Source: Ricinus communis (lineage: Eukaryota > Streptophyta > Magnoliopsida > Malpighiales > Euphorbiaceae). Taken from it: a stretch of 64,000 nt of DNA. A program made the translations under genes and the position numbers. The stretch spans positions 12,400,001 through 12,464,000 of the forward strand of contig NC_063256.1 of assembly GCF_019578655.1 (NCBI RefSeq). Reading direction: 5' to 3'. Below are positions 1-9,802 of the stretch, piece after piece. Under the pieces are notes generated by a model that made no database searches, was not told the origin of the DNA, and saw nothing but the letters and a program-made list of their open reading frames with translations. Position 1 is the first letter of the stretch. Each line of letters begins with the position of its first letter.

Positions 1-46
1 GTTTCCAACATGACATAATTCTGACAGAGGTTTGTGTACTAAACAG

Positions 47-478
47 AAAGACTACATTCAAAAGAGTGGCGTTCATGGAAAGGGCATGGACATTCCAATA
101 GGAATTGGTGATGATACTCAGATAAGGAAAGCTGTGATAGATAAGAATGCAAGGATTGGCAGAAATGTTATGGTATGAAGAATCATGAACATTCAATAAC
201 ATTACCAACATGAAATTTCTTACAAATTTCTTATGGAGCCATTAAATAACATCCGATCTAAATAAGAAAAAATCGGCATGATTATAAAACCAAATGAAAT
301 TTTAATACGGAATATTGTTTTATTTCACACTAATTTAGAACCAATGCCCTGGTTGAAACAGATCATTAACAAGGACAATGTGCAAGAAGGCAACAGGGAA
401 GCTAATGGCTACATAATCAGTGAAGGAATAGTGGTTGTTCTACAGAGTGCAGTGATCCCAGATTACAGCATTTTATAA
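47..478 (+). CDS. ADP-glucose pyrophosphorylase, small-subunit-type (APS2-like), 3' end only
   Basis: This is the C-terminal end of a glucose-1-phosphate adenylyltransferase, the plastid enzyme that makes ADP-glucose for starch; the rest of the gene lies left of the window. Two exons are readable: 47-172 and 362-478, joined in phase 0 across a GT-AG intron (173-361). They encode the left-handed beta-helix tail: the segments IPIGIGDDTQIRKAVIDKNA and ARIGRNV, then INKDNVQE, GYIISEGIVVV and a final AVIPDYSIL before TAA. The NVQE...RE..GY spelling and the IP near the terminus fit small subunits (APS1/APS2) better than large subunits. The sequence departs from the usual small-subunit tail in several places, for example DYIQKSGVHGKGMD before IPIGIG, which suggests the divergent APS2-like paralogue. 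The 5' border of the first exon (after a CAG at 44-46) is inferred. The assignment to the family is firm; the subunit class is likely. Confidence 0.85.
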
Positions 479-1250
479 TAATAATAATAATAAGCATGGT
501 CTCATTTTTAGTTTCTCTTCTTGATTCTTTAATGATCAAAATACAGGTGATTATGCAGATTCAGAGTCAGAATTTACATACATCACCTGGAATGTCACCC
601 AAATATTTTGGCTGATCTTGAACAATTAAATTCTATTTGTTCAATGATTTTGGTTTATTTACTTTTTCACATTTATGTATCTTAAAATAAAATAATAATT
701 TCTTTCATGTTATTTCTGTTTAATCTTTATCCTTCTTCTGATTATGGCTTTTAGTTCCTTTGACAACTAGCTTACTTCTGGTTTAAATGAAAAATACATA
801 TTCTGAATATTATTATATGCATTTACATAACGAAAAAGTATATTTTATAACCTCAGGTTGTATGTCATCTGGCAGAGAGGTGATGAAGGTACTGGATATA
901 ATACATTAAGACTAAAAAATAATAAAAATAAAAAAGGAGAGTTGATATTTTGGAGTTAAAACAAAATAAATAATCAAAAGAAAAGAAAGCACAGGATACA
1001 ATATGAAACGACACCGGTAGAGCATATTTAAAAGGAGCTGCTTCTCTTATCCAGTTCAGTAGAACTATCAATGGCTTCTTCTCTCTCTTCACTATGATAA
1101 ATACTTGAAGGTGCGTCTCCTTCTATTAGAGTATTCTTGTTCTTATTTATCTCCATGGCCAATTAACAGAACCAAATTCTCTTTAGCAGTTTTTGTTTTT
1201 TTTTTCCATTGCCTCGATCATCTATTGTAATATATATATAAGAAAGAAGT
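479..1250. other. Intergenic spacer between AGPase 3' end and RAP gene
   Basis: This holds an (ATA)n run directly after the AGPase stop (477-492), the presumed AGPase 3' UTR, and the promoter and leader of the RAP gene. A TATTTAAAAG-like motif lies near 1025 and a TATATATATA tract at 1231-1240 is only about 12 bases from the next ATG. No gene is visible in either strand. Confidence 0.5.
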
Positions 1251-4200
1251 ATGAAAGGGTTATTAAGTTCTTTCCCTCACCAAAGTTGCTTAAAACCCTT
1301 CATTTTCAATCTTAAATCACTTCATAATCTTCCAGTGATTAAATTAAGAACTGGGTTTATTCAAAGAAATCTCGAAGCGGGTTCTAGACCAATAAAGTGT
1401 GTTTCTTTGGGTACAGATGATGCTATTAGTACTAAAAGTATTGTGGGTAGTGATAATGGTGAGGAAGTAGAGGATTGGGAATTAGAATTTCTTGGGGAGC
1501 TTGACCCTCTGGGCTACCAAGCACCCAAGAAGAGGAAAAAACAAAAAAAGTCTAAGTTGCTTGAAGAAACTGATGGTATGGATTGGTGTTTGAGGGCAAG
1601 GAAGGTTGCTCTTAAATCGATTGAAGCTAGGGGATTGAGTCAAAACATGGAAGATTTGATTAATGTAAAGAAGAAGAAGAAAAAGAACAAGAAAAAGTTG
1701 GTTAGCAAGAGCAAGATTAGTAAGAAAAATAAGGACTTGGAAGATGATTCTGATTTTGATTTGGATGATGAAGATGTTGAATTTGAAGATGTGGCAGATT
1801 TGCCTGGCGATGATAGCATTGACCTTAGAAGGACAGTGAGTTCGATGGCAGGTGGTATGTTTGAAGAGAAGAAGGAAAAGAATATGGAAGAGTTTGTTCA
1901 GAGGCTGTCACAATTCTCGGGACCTTCTGATCGTAAGAAGGAGGTCAATTTGAATAGGGCAATCGTGGAAGCTCAGACTGCAGAGGAAGTTTTGGAGGTT
2001 ACTGCTGATATGATAATAGCTGTTGGAAAGGGGTTGAGCCCTTCACCTCTGTCCCCTTTGAATATTGCCACTGCCCTTCATCGAATTGCTAAGAACATGG
2101 AGAAGGTTTCCATGATGAAAACTCGTAGGCTGGCATTCGCACGACAAAGGGAGATGTCAATGTTAGTGGGTATTGCAATGACAGCATTGCCAGAATGCTC
2201 AGCTCAAGGTATCTCAAATATTTCGTGGGCATTGTCTAAGATAGGAGGGGAGCTGCTTTACTTGTCAGAAATGGATAGAGTTGCTGAGGTGGCTTTGACC
2301 AAGGTAGATGAGTTTAACTCTCAGAATGTTGCTAATGTTGCTGGTGCTTTTGCTTCAATGCAGCACTCTGCTAGCGACCTCTTTTCAGCGTTATCAAAAA
2401 GGGCATCAGATATAATTCACACTTTCCAAGAGCAGGAACTTGCTCAGGTTTTATGGGCTTTTGCTTCCCTATATGAGCCAGCTGACTCTTTGCTCGAGTC
2501 TTTGGATATTGTTTTCAAGGATGTAAACCAGTTTCATTGCTACACAAAGGCGGAAACATTGAACTACAATGAAGTGGACAGCATGAAAGGCAGTGGAGAT
2601 CTTGATAGAGAGGAAGTTTCAGGCCCTCCAGTACTCAAATTTAATAGAGATCAGCTTGGAAATATAGCATGGTCATATGCTGTTTTTGGACAAGTGAACC
2701 GGACATTCTTTTCTAATATTTGGAGAACCCTGAGCAATTCTGAAGAGCAAAGGATTTCAGAGCAGTATAGGGAGGATATAATGTTTGCTTCTCAGGCTCA
2801 TCTTGTAAATCAATGTCTGAAGCTTGAGCACCCACATTATCAGTTGGCTCTTGGAGGTGATCTCGAGGAAAAAATTGCTCGTGCTGGGAAAACTAAACGG
2901 TTCAATCAGAAAATCACTTCATCATTTCAGAAGGAAGTCGCTCGTCTTCTCGTCAGCACTGGTCTTGATTGGGTGAGAGAATATGTAGTGGATGGATATA
3001 CTCTGGATGCTGTTGTAGTTGATAAGAAGATTGCTTTAGAGATTGATGGACCGACACATTTCTCAAGAAATACAGGTTGCTATTCCAGTGTATATAGCAG
3101 CATCTCCTGTTTGCTGATGCCTAATTGAGTCATATAATTTCTCTGTCACTTGTATTTAACTTTCATTTAATAACTCCATCTTTTGGTACCTCCCTGCAGG
3201 CGTACCCTTAGGGCATACTATGCTAAAACGCCGGTACATTTCTGCTGCTGGTTGGAAAGTTGTATCATTGTCTCATCAAGAGGTGAGCTCCACATCTCTC
3301 ATTCCTGCAATGTTAAGTTTGTCCATGCACAGTTCTATTGAAAAATTAAGTTAGTAGATTACTGAGATGAAAATACACATTTTATGGTGGTTAATTGTTT
3401 TGAGCAGAATCTCATCATTGTATTCACTAGGTCATCTTTCTGGAGTTTGTTGTTTTCTCTTTTTAATTTTGCCTATGGTTCGACTACATAGTTGTCTCTA
3501 GTTCAAAAAATAGGTAAAATGGGAAAAATGGCATGGAATACTTTGTGCTTTTATTAGATTTGGAGCAGGACATTCTTTGATAGGGATACATAATAGAAAA
3601 GCTAATCTGTGGCATTGTTCTGTTATCCTTATCTGCAAGAGATTCACTCTGCTGCATCATTTTCACCCTCATCCTCCACTAACAATGCCCAAAGTATCTA
3701 TGCACACACATGTAAAAAGAATTCATAGGGTATAACTTTCTTATGCTACATTATTAGCATTGAACAAATCATAATGGAGAGTGTGGTTTAGTTAATGATT
3801 TAATTATGCTTCATTCGTGTACTGCCTTTTCATCGCATAAGTTTTCATTACTCTCCATTATTGTCTAACGACCACAGAATCCAAGATAATCGTGTATGAA
3901 CACATACATTTTTGTGTGAGATGTCAGGGGCCCCATGTAAAATTTTTCCACCTTTAAATATGAGACTGTTTCTCCTTGTTAGTTTGGAGTTCTGGCTTTG
4001 ACACATTCATTGGCATATCTTCATGTTTATCATCCTATCCTTTGCATTGATGGCATTGCTCATCTGCATTTAATAATTTCATATCAAAATCTCTTATATG
4101 TGTCGCAAAGTCAGGCGCAGCTTATGTAAGGCTTCCCCCCTTAAGAATTTAATGTTGCCAGTATCCCTGCAATATGTTATCTGTGAAACAACTATTGATC

Positions 4201-4514
4201 CAGTGTTTTCACAGGTTTTGGAAGCTATTAAATTATGTCCAACAGTTTCATTAGCTTTTTTATTTTTCATAGGTGACATTTTCTTGATAACAATAATTTA
4301 GCTCATAATGACTAAATTGTGTGTTATCGGATGCATGAATGGCAAACTATTTCTTGCTAACTTGAACTATTTATAAACTTGTAAATGTTTCTTTAACCTT
4401 TTTTTACTTTTATTCTTCTAGTGGGAAGAGCTTCAAGGCAGTTTTGAGCAGCTAGACTACCTAAGAGAAATTCTCAAAGTCCATCTAGGTGATAGCAATA
4501 ACATTGATGGATAA
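1251..4514 (+). CDS. RAP: RAP domain-containing chloroplast RNA-binding protein (AtRAP/OPR-like)
   Basis: Three coding exons, 1251-3075, 3200-3282 and 4422-4514, join in phase to a protein of about 666 residues. The first 50 or so residues are basic and Ser/Leu-rich like a chloroplast transit peptide. Next comes a charged, Lys-rich and then acidic stretch (about 95-190). A helical-repeat region (about 255-500) of octotricopeptide (OPR) type follows, with recurring motifs such as [40 protein letters not shown] and [13 protein letters not shown]. The C-terminal RAP domain (about 575-655) contains [15 protein letters not shown] and [14 protein letters not shown]. In Arabidopsis the homologous RAP protein is about the same length and acts in the chloroplast in processing of the 16S rRNA precursor; the same role here is inferred. 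The RAP domain is split by both introns, so reading only the first exon would end in a false stop at 3126-3128. Confidence 0.93.
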
Positions 4515-5500
4515 ATACAAAGACAGAGAGAGGACTTGAAAAAGCTGAGTGAAGGACTGCAATGGTGAGATTTTGCTAGACAAACGACAACGAGGAAGTT
4601 TACTGGTTAAGTTTTTCTCTCTGTTTCATTATAGGTGCTAATACTTTTGGTTTCAGATGTAATATATAACTGTTTGTATTTGTAATTGATTCAACCTACT
4701 GATGAAAATGTCTTTAGGGTTTAGTAATTGTCTCTCCAGACATCGAAGTTCTAGATATCTCTAAAGTGTATATACTTGTCAAGATTCAGGAGAATGAGAT
4801 AGTGAATTTTGTAGTCTGTTAATTCAGATATCTGAGTCAAATTCATATTTTCATGACAAAGCTTTTTAAGTTCCATCACTCGAGTGAAGCACTAGACCTG
4901 TACTACTATTGTTGTGAGTCTTCTTTGCTGAGGGATGAGCTCTTACATCATGATGGGCATGAAAGGATCTGAGATTGAAATGTAATTGGTGGAAAGATTC
5001 ATGTCCAGTGACTGAAAGTTCAGACGCATGTTTCCTTTCAACTATGAAATCCAATGATCTACAAGGAGAAGTTACGAGTGTTAATAGTATAAAATTGAAT
5101 GAAAGTCTTACATTAACTTTCTGAATCTGCATTTTGTTTCATGGAAAATCTTTCTGGCTGATTATGCTTGATGAATTGCCAATTTTTGGGTTGTGTTTTC
5201 AAAATGGCTTAATTACAAATTAAATTTTATATTTTATAATTTTCTACAATTTTATCTAATTATTTCAAAAAAATTTAATCGTGCTTCTAATTTATTTTTT
5301 AAAAACAATTTTCATCAACAATTTTTAAAATTTTATAACTAGAAAAATGATAATGCAAGTCAATTGACTAAAAAAAATGAGTGAATGAGCAAAATAATTA
5401 TTGCCATTATATGTAAGATGATTTGTGAAAATATGCAGAGGGATCTTTAATGGATATTTTTTTTTTACTGATTCATAATTATTATTTTCTTAGTAAGTAT
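4515..5500. other. RAP 3' flank and spacer
   Basis: The RAP 3' UTR probably runs into 4.6-4.7 kb. The rest is AT-rich, with short reading frames only and no recognisable gene or repeat. Confidence 0.4.
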
Positions 5501-5502
5501 AA

Positions 5503-5825
5503 TTGCTCCGCCGACTGGAACACTGAGAGGACCTCTCGTGTCAATCACTTCCATTCCTCTCATTTAGACCGTCTGTAGCACTCATAGCTACAGTCCGAAC
5601 TCAATTATTTCTTAATAATTGTTGTACTTCATAAGTCACATTAATTTCTCGACCAATAGTATCCCAGCCCTTAACTACCAGAGCGTTGTAGATATTAGGC
5701 ATTTTTTTCGGGGGAAAAGCTACATCTAGCACCGGCCCAATGATTTGAGTGATGCGCCCCAGGTTCTTTTTTTCAAGTGTAGAAACTGCCGGACTAGAAG
5801 TAGTAGGATTGATTTTGATAATAAA
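5503..5825 (-). pseudogene. atpB: Nuclear plastid insertion: atpB 5' fragment
   Basis: Read on the minus strand, this encodes the start of the plastid ATP synthase beta subunit: [59 protein letters not shown], then a stop, VAMSATDGL, a frame change and RGMEVIDT/LSVPVGGA. It covers roughly the first 110 of about 498 codons and carries a nonsense codon, a frameshift and substitutions (for example KKMP where plastids have GKMP). It is therefore a dead NUPT (nuclear plastid DNA), not a working gene. A second plastid piece (16S rRNA) begins about 115 bases to the right. Confidence 0.93.
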
Positions 5826-5940
5826 ATAATAAAAATAATAAAAAAAATATGTCAAATTTTTTTTTTTCAAAATTTTCTAGTCCAAAATAAATATTCCACG
5901 GCAATTTGATCGATTAATTCAGTAAAAAAGAAAAAATGGA

Positions 5941-6042
5941 AGTACATGTGGTTTAATTCATGCAAAGCGAAGAACCTTAATAGGGCTTGACTTGCCGCGA
6001 ATCCTCTTGAAAGAGAGAGGTGTCTTCGGGAACGGGGTATGT
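5941..6042 (+). pseudogene. rrn16: Nuclear plastid insertion: internal 16S rRNA fragment
   Basis: About 100 bases match the plastid 16S rRNA around the conserved 900-1000 region: ATGTGGTTTAATTC, GCAAAGCGAAGAACCTTA, GGGCTTGAC, CCGCGAATCCTCTTGAAAGA and TTCGGGAACG are readable with scattered substitutions. It is a decayed fragment and cannot be a functional rRNA gene. It lies beside the atpB fragment although the two loci are far apart in a plastome. Confidence 0.88.
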
Positions 6043-6159
6043 CATTCTTTTATGGTAAAATTTTAAAAATATTTTTAAAAATAAATTAAAAATATGAGTA
6101 TTTATTTTAAAATTTAAAAATAATTAGATAAAATTATTAAAAAATATAAAATTTAAGAT

Positions 6160-6465
6160 TTAATTGGTAATTAGCTCATAGTCGTCCATCTCACTGAAAA
6201 ACCTGCTATCACAGTATTTTCTGTCTTCCTCTTTAGCTGATGTAGCCTGAAACTCAAACTGCATACTGCAGTACTCTATTACGCAATTGAGATACCTTGC
6301 GGGTACTCTTGGTAACAGAACGGCAACATTGTCAGCGTATGTAGTATCGATGTCTGACAGGTTTTTGACGGGTGCAAACTCCGTAGCCACTACTTTCTCC
6401 ACTTCGATATACTGATCATCCCATGTTTTCAGAAGGATAGTTCTTTGGTTTCTGTTGTCGACCAC
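6160..6465 (-). pseudogene. Truncated SKP1-like (ASK) gene
   Basis: The 101-residue product resembles the N-terminal POZ half of plant SKP1/ASK proteins, the adaptor between cullin-1 and F-box proteins in SCF ubiquitin ligases. Readable family signposts are RTILLKTWDDQYIEVEKVVA (compare ITLKSSDGEXFEVEEAVA), DNVAVLLPRVPARYLNCVIEYC (compare GIPLPNVTSKILAKVIEYC) and a final FFSEMDDYELI. The protein stops at the hinge; the C-terminal Skp1 helices that contact F-box proteins (about 70 residues, ending in WAFE) are absent, and the bases beyond the stop are AT-rich with no trace of them. It is divergent, so I call it a probable pseudogene. An expressed POZ-only protein cannot be excluded, because a good TATA box lies upstream on the same strand. 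Confidence 0.75.
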
Positions 6466-6640
6466 TCTTTATCTATAAAGACGAACTTTTCATTTCGATT
6501 GCTAAAATTGCAGAGACTTGCTACCTTACTGAAAAATCCCTCAAGGGGGCTCTTGGCAGACGTGGTATTTTGCTTTTGAGGCCAGGAACCTTGGACAGAC
6601 AGACAGGCAAGTGATCTGTTCTGTCTTAAAGCTTGGAAGG

Positions 6641-6650
6641 GTATTTATAG
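6641..6650 (-). promoter_or_regulatory. TATA box of the SKP1-like gene
   Basis: The minus strand reads CTATAAATAC, a near-perfect plant TATA box, about 180 bases upstream of the SKP1-like ATG at 6465. It suggests that the copy kept its own promoter rather than being a processed insertion. Confidence 0.5.
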
Positions 6651-6763
6651 CTTATTGTAGCAAGGTTATTTTGAATTTTGCTAAATACTAGTGGGAATCG
6701 GATTCCTCATTAAAAGTGGAATGAATTAATATATTGTAGGCGTCAGGATTTTGAATCTCAATA

Positions 6764-6928
6764 AAATTCATTTTGCTTTGTTCTCTCAGGAGAATCCATC
6801 TCCTCATCCAATCAAAATTTGGAAATGTTTCTCCTGTTTCATGCATTCCAAAATTTATTTTCCTTTGTTGTCAAGGAGAACCCATCTCCTCGTCCAATCA
6901 AAACTTGGATATGTTCTCCTGTGTACAT
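6764..6928. repeat. Two-copy tandem repeat with CCAAT boxes in a divergent promoter
   Basis: Two imperfect copies of about 80 bases (6764-6842 and 6850-6928) lie between the divergent SKP1-like and LEA genes. Both contain GAGAAYCCATCTCCTC, TCCAATCAAAA (CCAAT at 6808-6812 and 6894-6898) and TTTCTCCTG/TTCTCCTG. The duplicated CCAAT motif suggests a regulatory unit, but which gene it serves is not visible. Confidence 0.6.
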
Positions 6929-7115
6929 AAGGATTAAATACTGGCATTTTCTGAAAATATTGAGTGTTCAAGCACGAATAATGCCAAGATAAACAGACAA
7001 AGTAAGTCAAATTCAGTCTTCTGATTTTATTTTTTTAATTTATTTTCTCTAAGTCGGCAATCTGACGTGTACAAAGTAAAGACCAATTATTAATTAATTA
7101 AATTTAACTGATTAC

Positions 7116-7123
7116 TATAAAAG
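7116..7123 (+). promoter_or_regulatory. TATA box of the LEA gene
   Basis: TATAAAAG, followed about 30 bases later by a CT-rich leader typical of plant 5' UTRs (7140-7200). The distance fits transcription beginning near 7145-7155. Confidence 0.65.
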
Positions 7124-7232
7124 CCCGCCATTTCATCGTGATCGCTTTCTTTCACTGCTTCTCTCTTCTTCACACACTTCACTTTCTCTCTCTTGAACAA
7201 GATCTACTTTTTTCGGTCAAGCTGCTGCTCGG

Positions 7233-8855
7233 GTAATCTAAATCTGTGATCGATGATGATGCTTTGTTCTGTTTGATTTCTTTTTCTTTTTCTTTTTTCC
7301 CATCGCTTGTTTTCTTGGAATTAAATCGGTCAATTTTGAGCGATCTGATGATTTGATTTCCTTTCTTATTTATCGATTTGAATTTTTATGAATGTGAGAT
7401 CTTGATCTGATACGGTGTTGTTGTCTTGTTGATTACTACGATGGACAATGAATGAGTTTGGACTGTTTGGATCTCTTGTTCTATGAATTGATGGGCTTTG
7501 TTTGTATGGCTTGGGAAATTATAGACGAATGAAAGGAAAAAGAAACGAAATCGCTAATCAGTAATATGTTTTAGTGAAAAGTATAAAATTTGATAATGTG
7601 GTTTAACCTTTTGACACAAAATTAGTGGCACTTTAGTATCTGAAAGTTATCTGAGAGCTTCACAGTTAACAATTAATATCCAAATTCACTAACACTATTA
7701 ATTCAATAGTTGCAGTTCACCTCAAAATTCGACTTTTCTTTTTTTAGTTCTAGTCATTTCTAAGGAGTTTTGAATGACATTAGAGAATTTTACTCTTTGA
7801 CATGTCCAACAAGACTGATTTTGTAGAGGATTTGACTTCACTTGAAATTCGATGGCCGAAACGCATATTGCTTGCATTATAATTCTCATGGTACTGAGTA
7901 TCATAGAGAAAACTACAATACCTCTTATGTCAAAAGGTTAAACCACATGATTAAATTTTGTACTTTTCTCTATGTTTTACTATCTTTTTTCTACCATGTG
8001 TTATTTAATGTTGTGAGATCTAAATGAAGAGGTAAAATGCCTGAGAAAGTGGATTTATGCTATGGTGTCTCTGTTTTTTTACAGTGGTAAAACGACATGG
8101 GGTAAATTTGAGTCTCAACTCTTAACAATTGTCAATTTCAGGCAGGAGAATGCCTTTGCTCTTCTATCTTCACTAATACTTAGTTATGATCAACATAGAG
8201 ATTGGGCTTCATGAATATTAACTCGTAACCATCAGTTTCTGATACCTTGGTATTTTTTAATTATAAACCTCTTTTACATTGATTGTTTGGAGGATAAGAA
8301 AATAGTCTGTTTTGGTATTTACATGAAGGAGAGAAAAAGGACCAAGAAGCAAGGAATTGGAGTGAAATGTGACAATCTCAATTTCATTAATTGGAGAGAA
8401 AGCAAGGGAAATAGAGCAAAATCATATTAGATTTTACTATCGGGCATAGCTGGAAAAACACAAATAAGAGAAGAAATACAAATTCTTTCTTTCCATTTCC
8501 TACTAAATTTTCCTTCTTCGTCTCATATCTTTAGGTTGCCAAACATATTGTTAAATTTCTACCTGTTTGTGTGAGTTAACTACCATTCTTCCAACGACAT
8601 GGGATTATCTAGATCCCTTCACTTTTTTAGTAGGCAGTACAGGACAAGCAAGTTTGGCATCTTCTTTTTCAGTGCTTAGGGAACTATAGACTTCATTCGC
8701 AAAGAACATGAGCTGCCAGTTGTCTGTCTTTGATTATTAACCCAACATATATCCTGCATTTGGAGTTTTACATACCTTCCTATTGCTCTTGATTTTATTA
8801 CATTCCTTGATGATTGATTAATCTTTTTCTAACGCGTGGAATTTTTGTTATAAAG
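7233..8855 (+). other. 5' UTR intron of the LEA gene
   Basis: A leader exon ends CTCGG|GTAATC at 7232, and TTATAAAG| at 8855 leaves only TT before the ATG at 8858. An intron of about 1.6 kb in the leader is common in constitutively expressed plant genes. It carries an inverted-repeat element (7558-7985). The borders are inferred from consensus only. Confidence 0.6.
7558..7985. mobile_element. MITE-like inverted-repeat element inside the LEA leader intron
   Basis: The left arm (from about 7574: GAAAAGTATAAAATTTGATA, then ATGTGGTTTAACCTTTTGAC) is repeated inverted at about 7926-7968 with only a few mismatches over some 42 bases. Weaker similarity continues outwards towards TATGTTTTA and inwards. 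The element is about 400 bases, lacks coding capacity and fits a small non-autonomous DNA transposon. No clear target duplication was found, so the ends are approximate. Confidence 0.65.
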
Positions 8856-8857
8856 TT

Positions 8858-9802
8858 ATGGCATCTTCTGATAAGCCTGAAGTTGTTGATAGAGATGTCA
8901 AGGATAAAGATGACAAGGATGAAGAGAAGGGTGGATTTATTGACAAAGTTAAGGACTTCATTCATGACATTGGCGAAAAGATTGAGGAAGCAATTGGTTT
9001 CGGGAAGCCAACTGCAGATGTCACAGGGGTTCACATTCCTTCAATCAATCTAGAGAAGGCAGATATTGTTGTTGATGTGCTTATTAAGAACCCCAACCCT
9101 GTTCCAATCCCTCTTGTTGACATCAACTACTTAATCGAGAGTGATGGTCGGAAACTTATTTCTGGATTAATCCCTGATGCAGGAACTATTCGTGCACATG
9201 GTGAAGAGACTGTTAAAATACCAGTTACTTTGATTTATGATGACATTAAAAACACATATGATGATATTCAGCCTGGAAGCATCATTCCTTACAGGATCAA
9301 GGTTGATCTTATTATAGACGTCCCAGTTTTTGGAAGGCTAACTCTTCCCCTTGAGAAAACTGGAGAGATTCCAATCCCTTACAAGCCTGATATTGATCTT
9401 GAAAAAATACACTTTGAGAGATTCTCCTTTGAAGAAACTGCTGCAGTGCTTCATGTGAAGTTAGAAAACATGAATGATTTTGACTTGGGCCTCAATGGAT
9501 TAGACTATGAAGTCTGGCTATCTGATGTGAGCATTGGGGGTGCAGAACTGGCTGAATCTACTAAAATTGAGAAAAAAGGGATAAGTTATATTGACATTCC
9601 CATCACCTTCAGGCCTAAGGACTTTGGTTCTGCGCTTTGGGACATGATTAGAGGAAAAGGCACTGGTTACACTATGAAAGGGCATATTAATGTGGATACA
9701 CCATTTGGAGCAATGAAGTTGCCCATAAGCAAGGAGGGCGGCACAACTCGCCTCAAGAAGAACAAGGAAGATGGTGGTGATGATGATGATGAGGTACATT
9801 AA
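8858..9802 (+). CDS. LEA_2 / WHy-domain protein, LEA14-like desiccation-related, two-domain
   Basis: The 314-residue protein starts with a charged segment (DRDVKDKDDKDEEKGGF, about residues 11-27) and an amphipathic helix (FIDKVKDFIHDIGEKIEEAIG). Two LEA_2/WHy beta-sandwich domains follow, about 50-165 and 175-290, with signposts such as ADIVVDVLIKNPNPVPIPLV and KLENMNDFDLGLNGLDYEVW. It ends in a Lys- and Asp-rich tail. Single-domain LEA14 is about 150 residues; this is the duplicated form, about 310-325 residues, known from Arabidopsis At2g44060. The family is cytosolic and linked to dehydration tolerance; no signal peptide or membrane segment is visible. The open frame ends GAG-GTACAT-TAA at 9802, but the GAG|GT at 9791-9795 is a good splice donor. 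Splicing to CAG|GATTAG (10442-10447) would end the protein in ...DDED, and splicing to TAG|GATTCCGAGTACTGA (10272-10286) would end it in ...EDSEY. Confidence 0.9.
   Translation: MASSDKPEVVDRDVKDKDDKDEEKGGFIDKVKDFIHDIGEKIEEAIGFGKPTADVTGVHIPSINLEKADIVVDVLIKNPNPVPIPLVDINYLIESDGRKLISGLIPDAGTIRAHGEETVKIPVTLIYDDIKNTYDDIQPGSIIPYRIKVDLIIDVPVFGRLTLPLEKTGEIPIPYKPDIDLEKIHFERFSFEETAAVLHVKLENMNDFDLGLNGLDYEVWLSDVSIGGAELAESTKIEKKGISYIDIPITFRPKDFGSALWDMIRGKGTGYTMKGHINVDTPFGAMKLPISKEGGTTRLKKNKEDGGDDDDEVH

Noticed and set aside
1251..3128. RAP gene as a single-exon gene ending at 3128
   Set aside because: The RAP domain is cut in its middle at FSRNTG; a donor there and two downstream exons complete the domain in phase.
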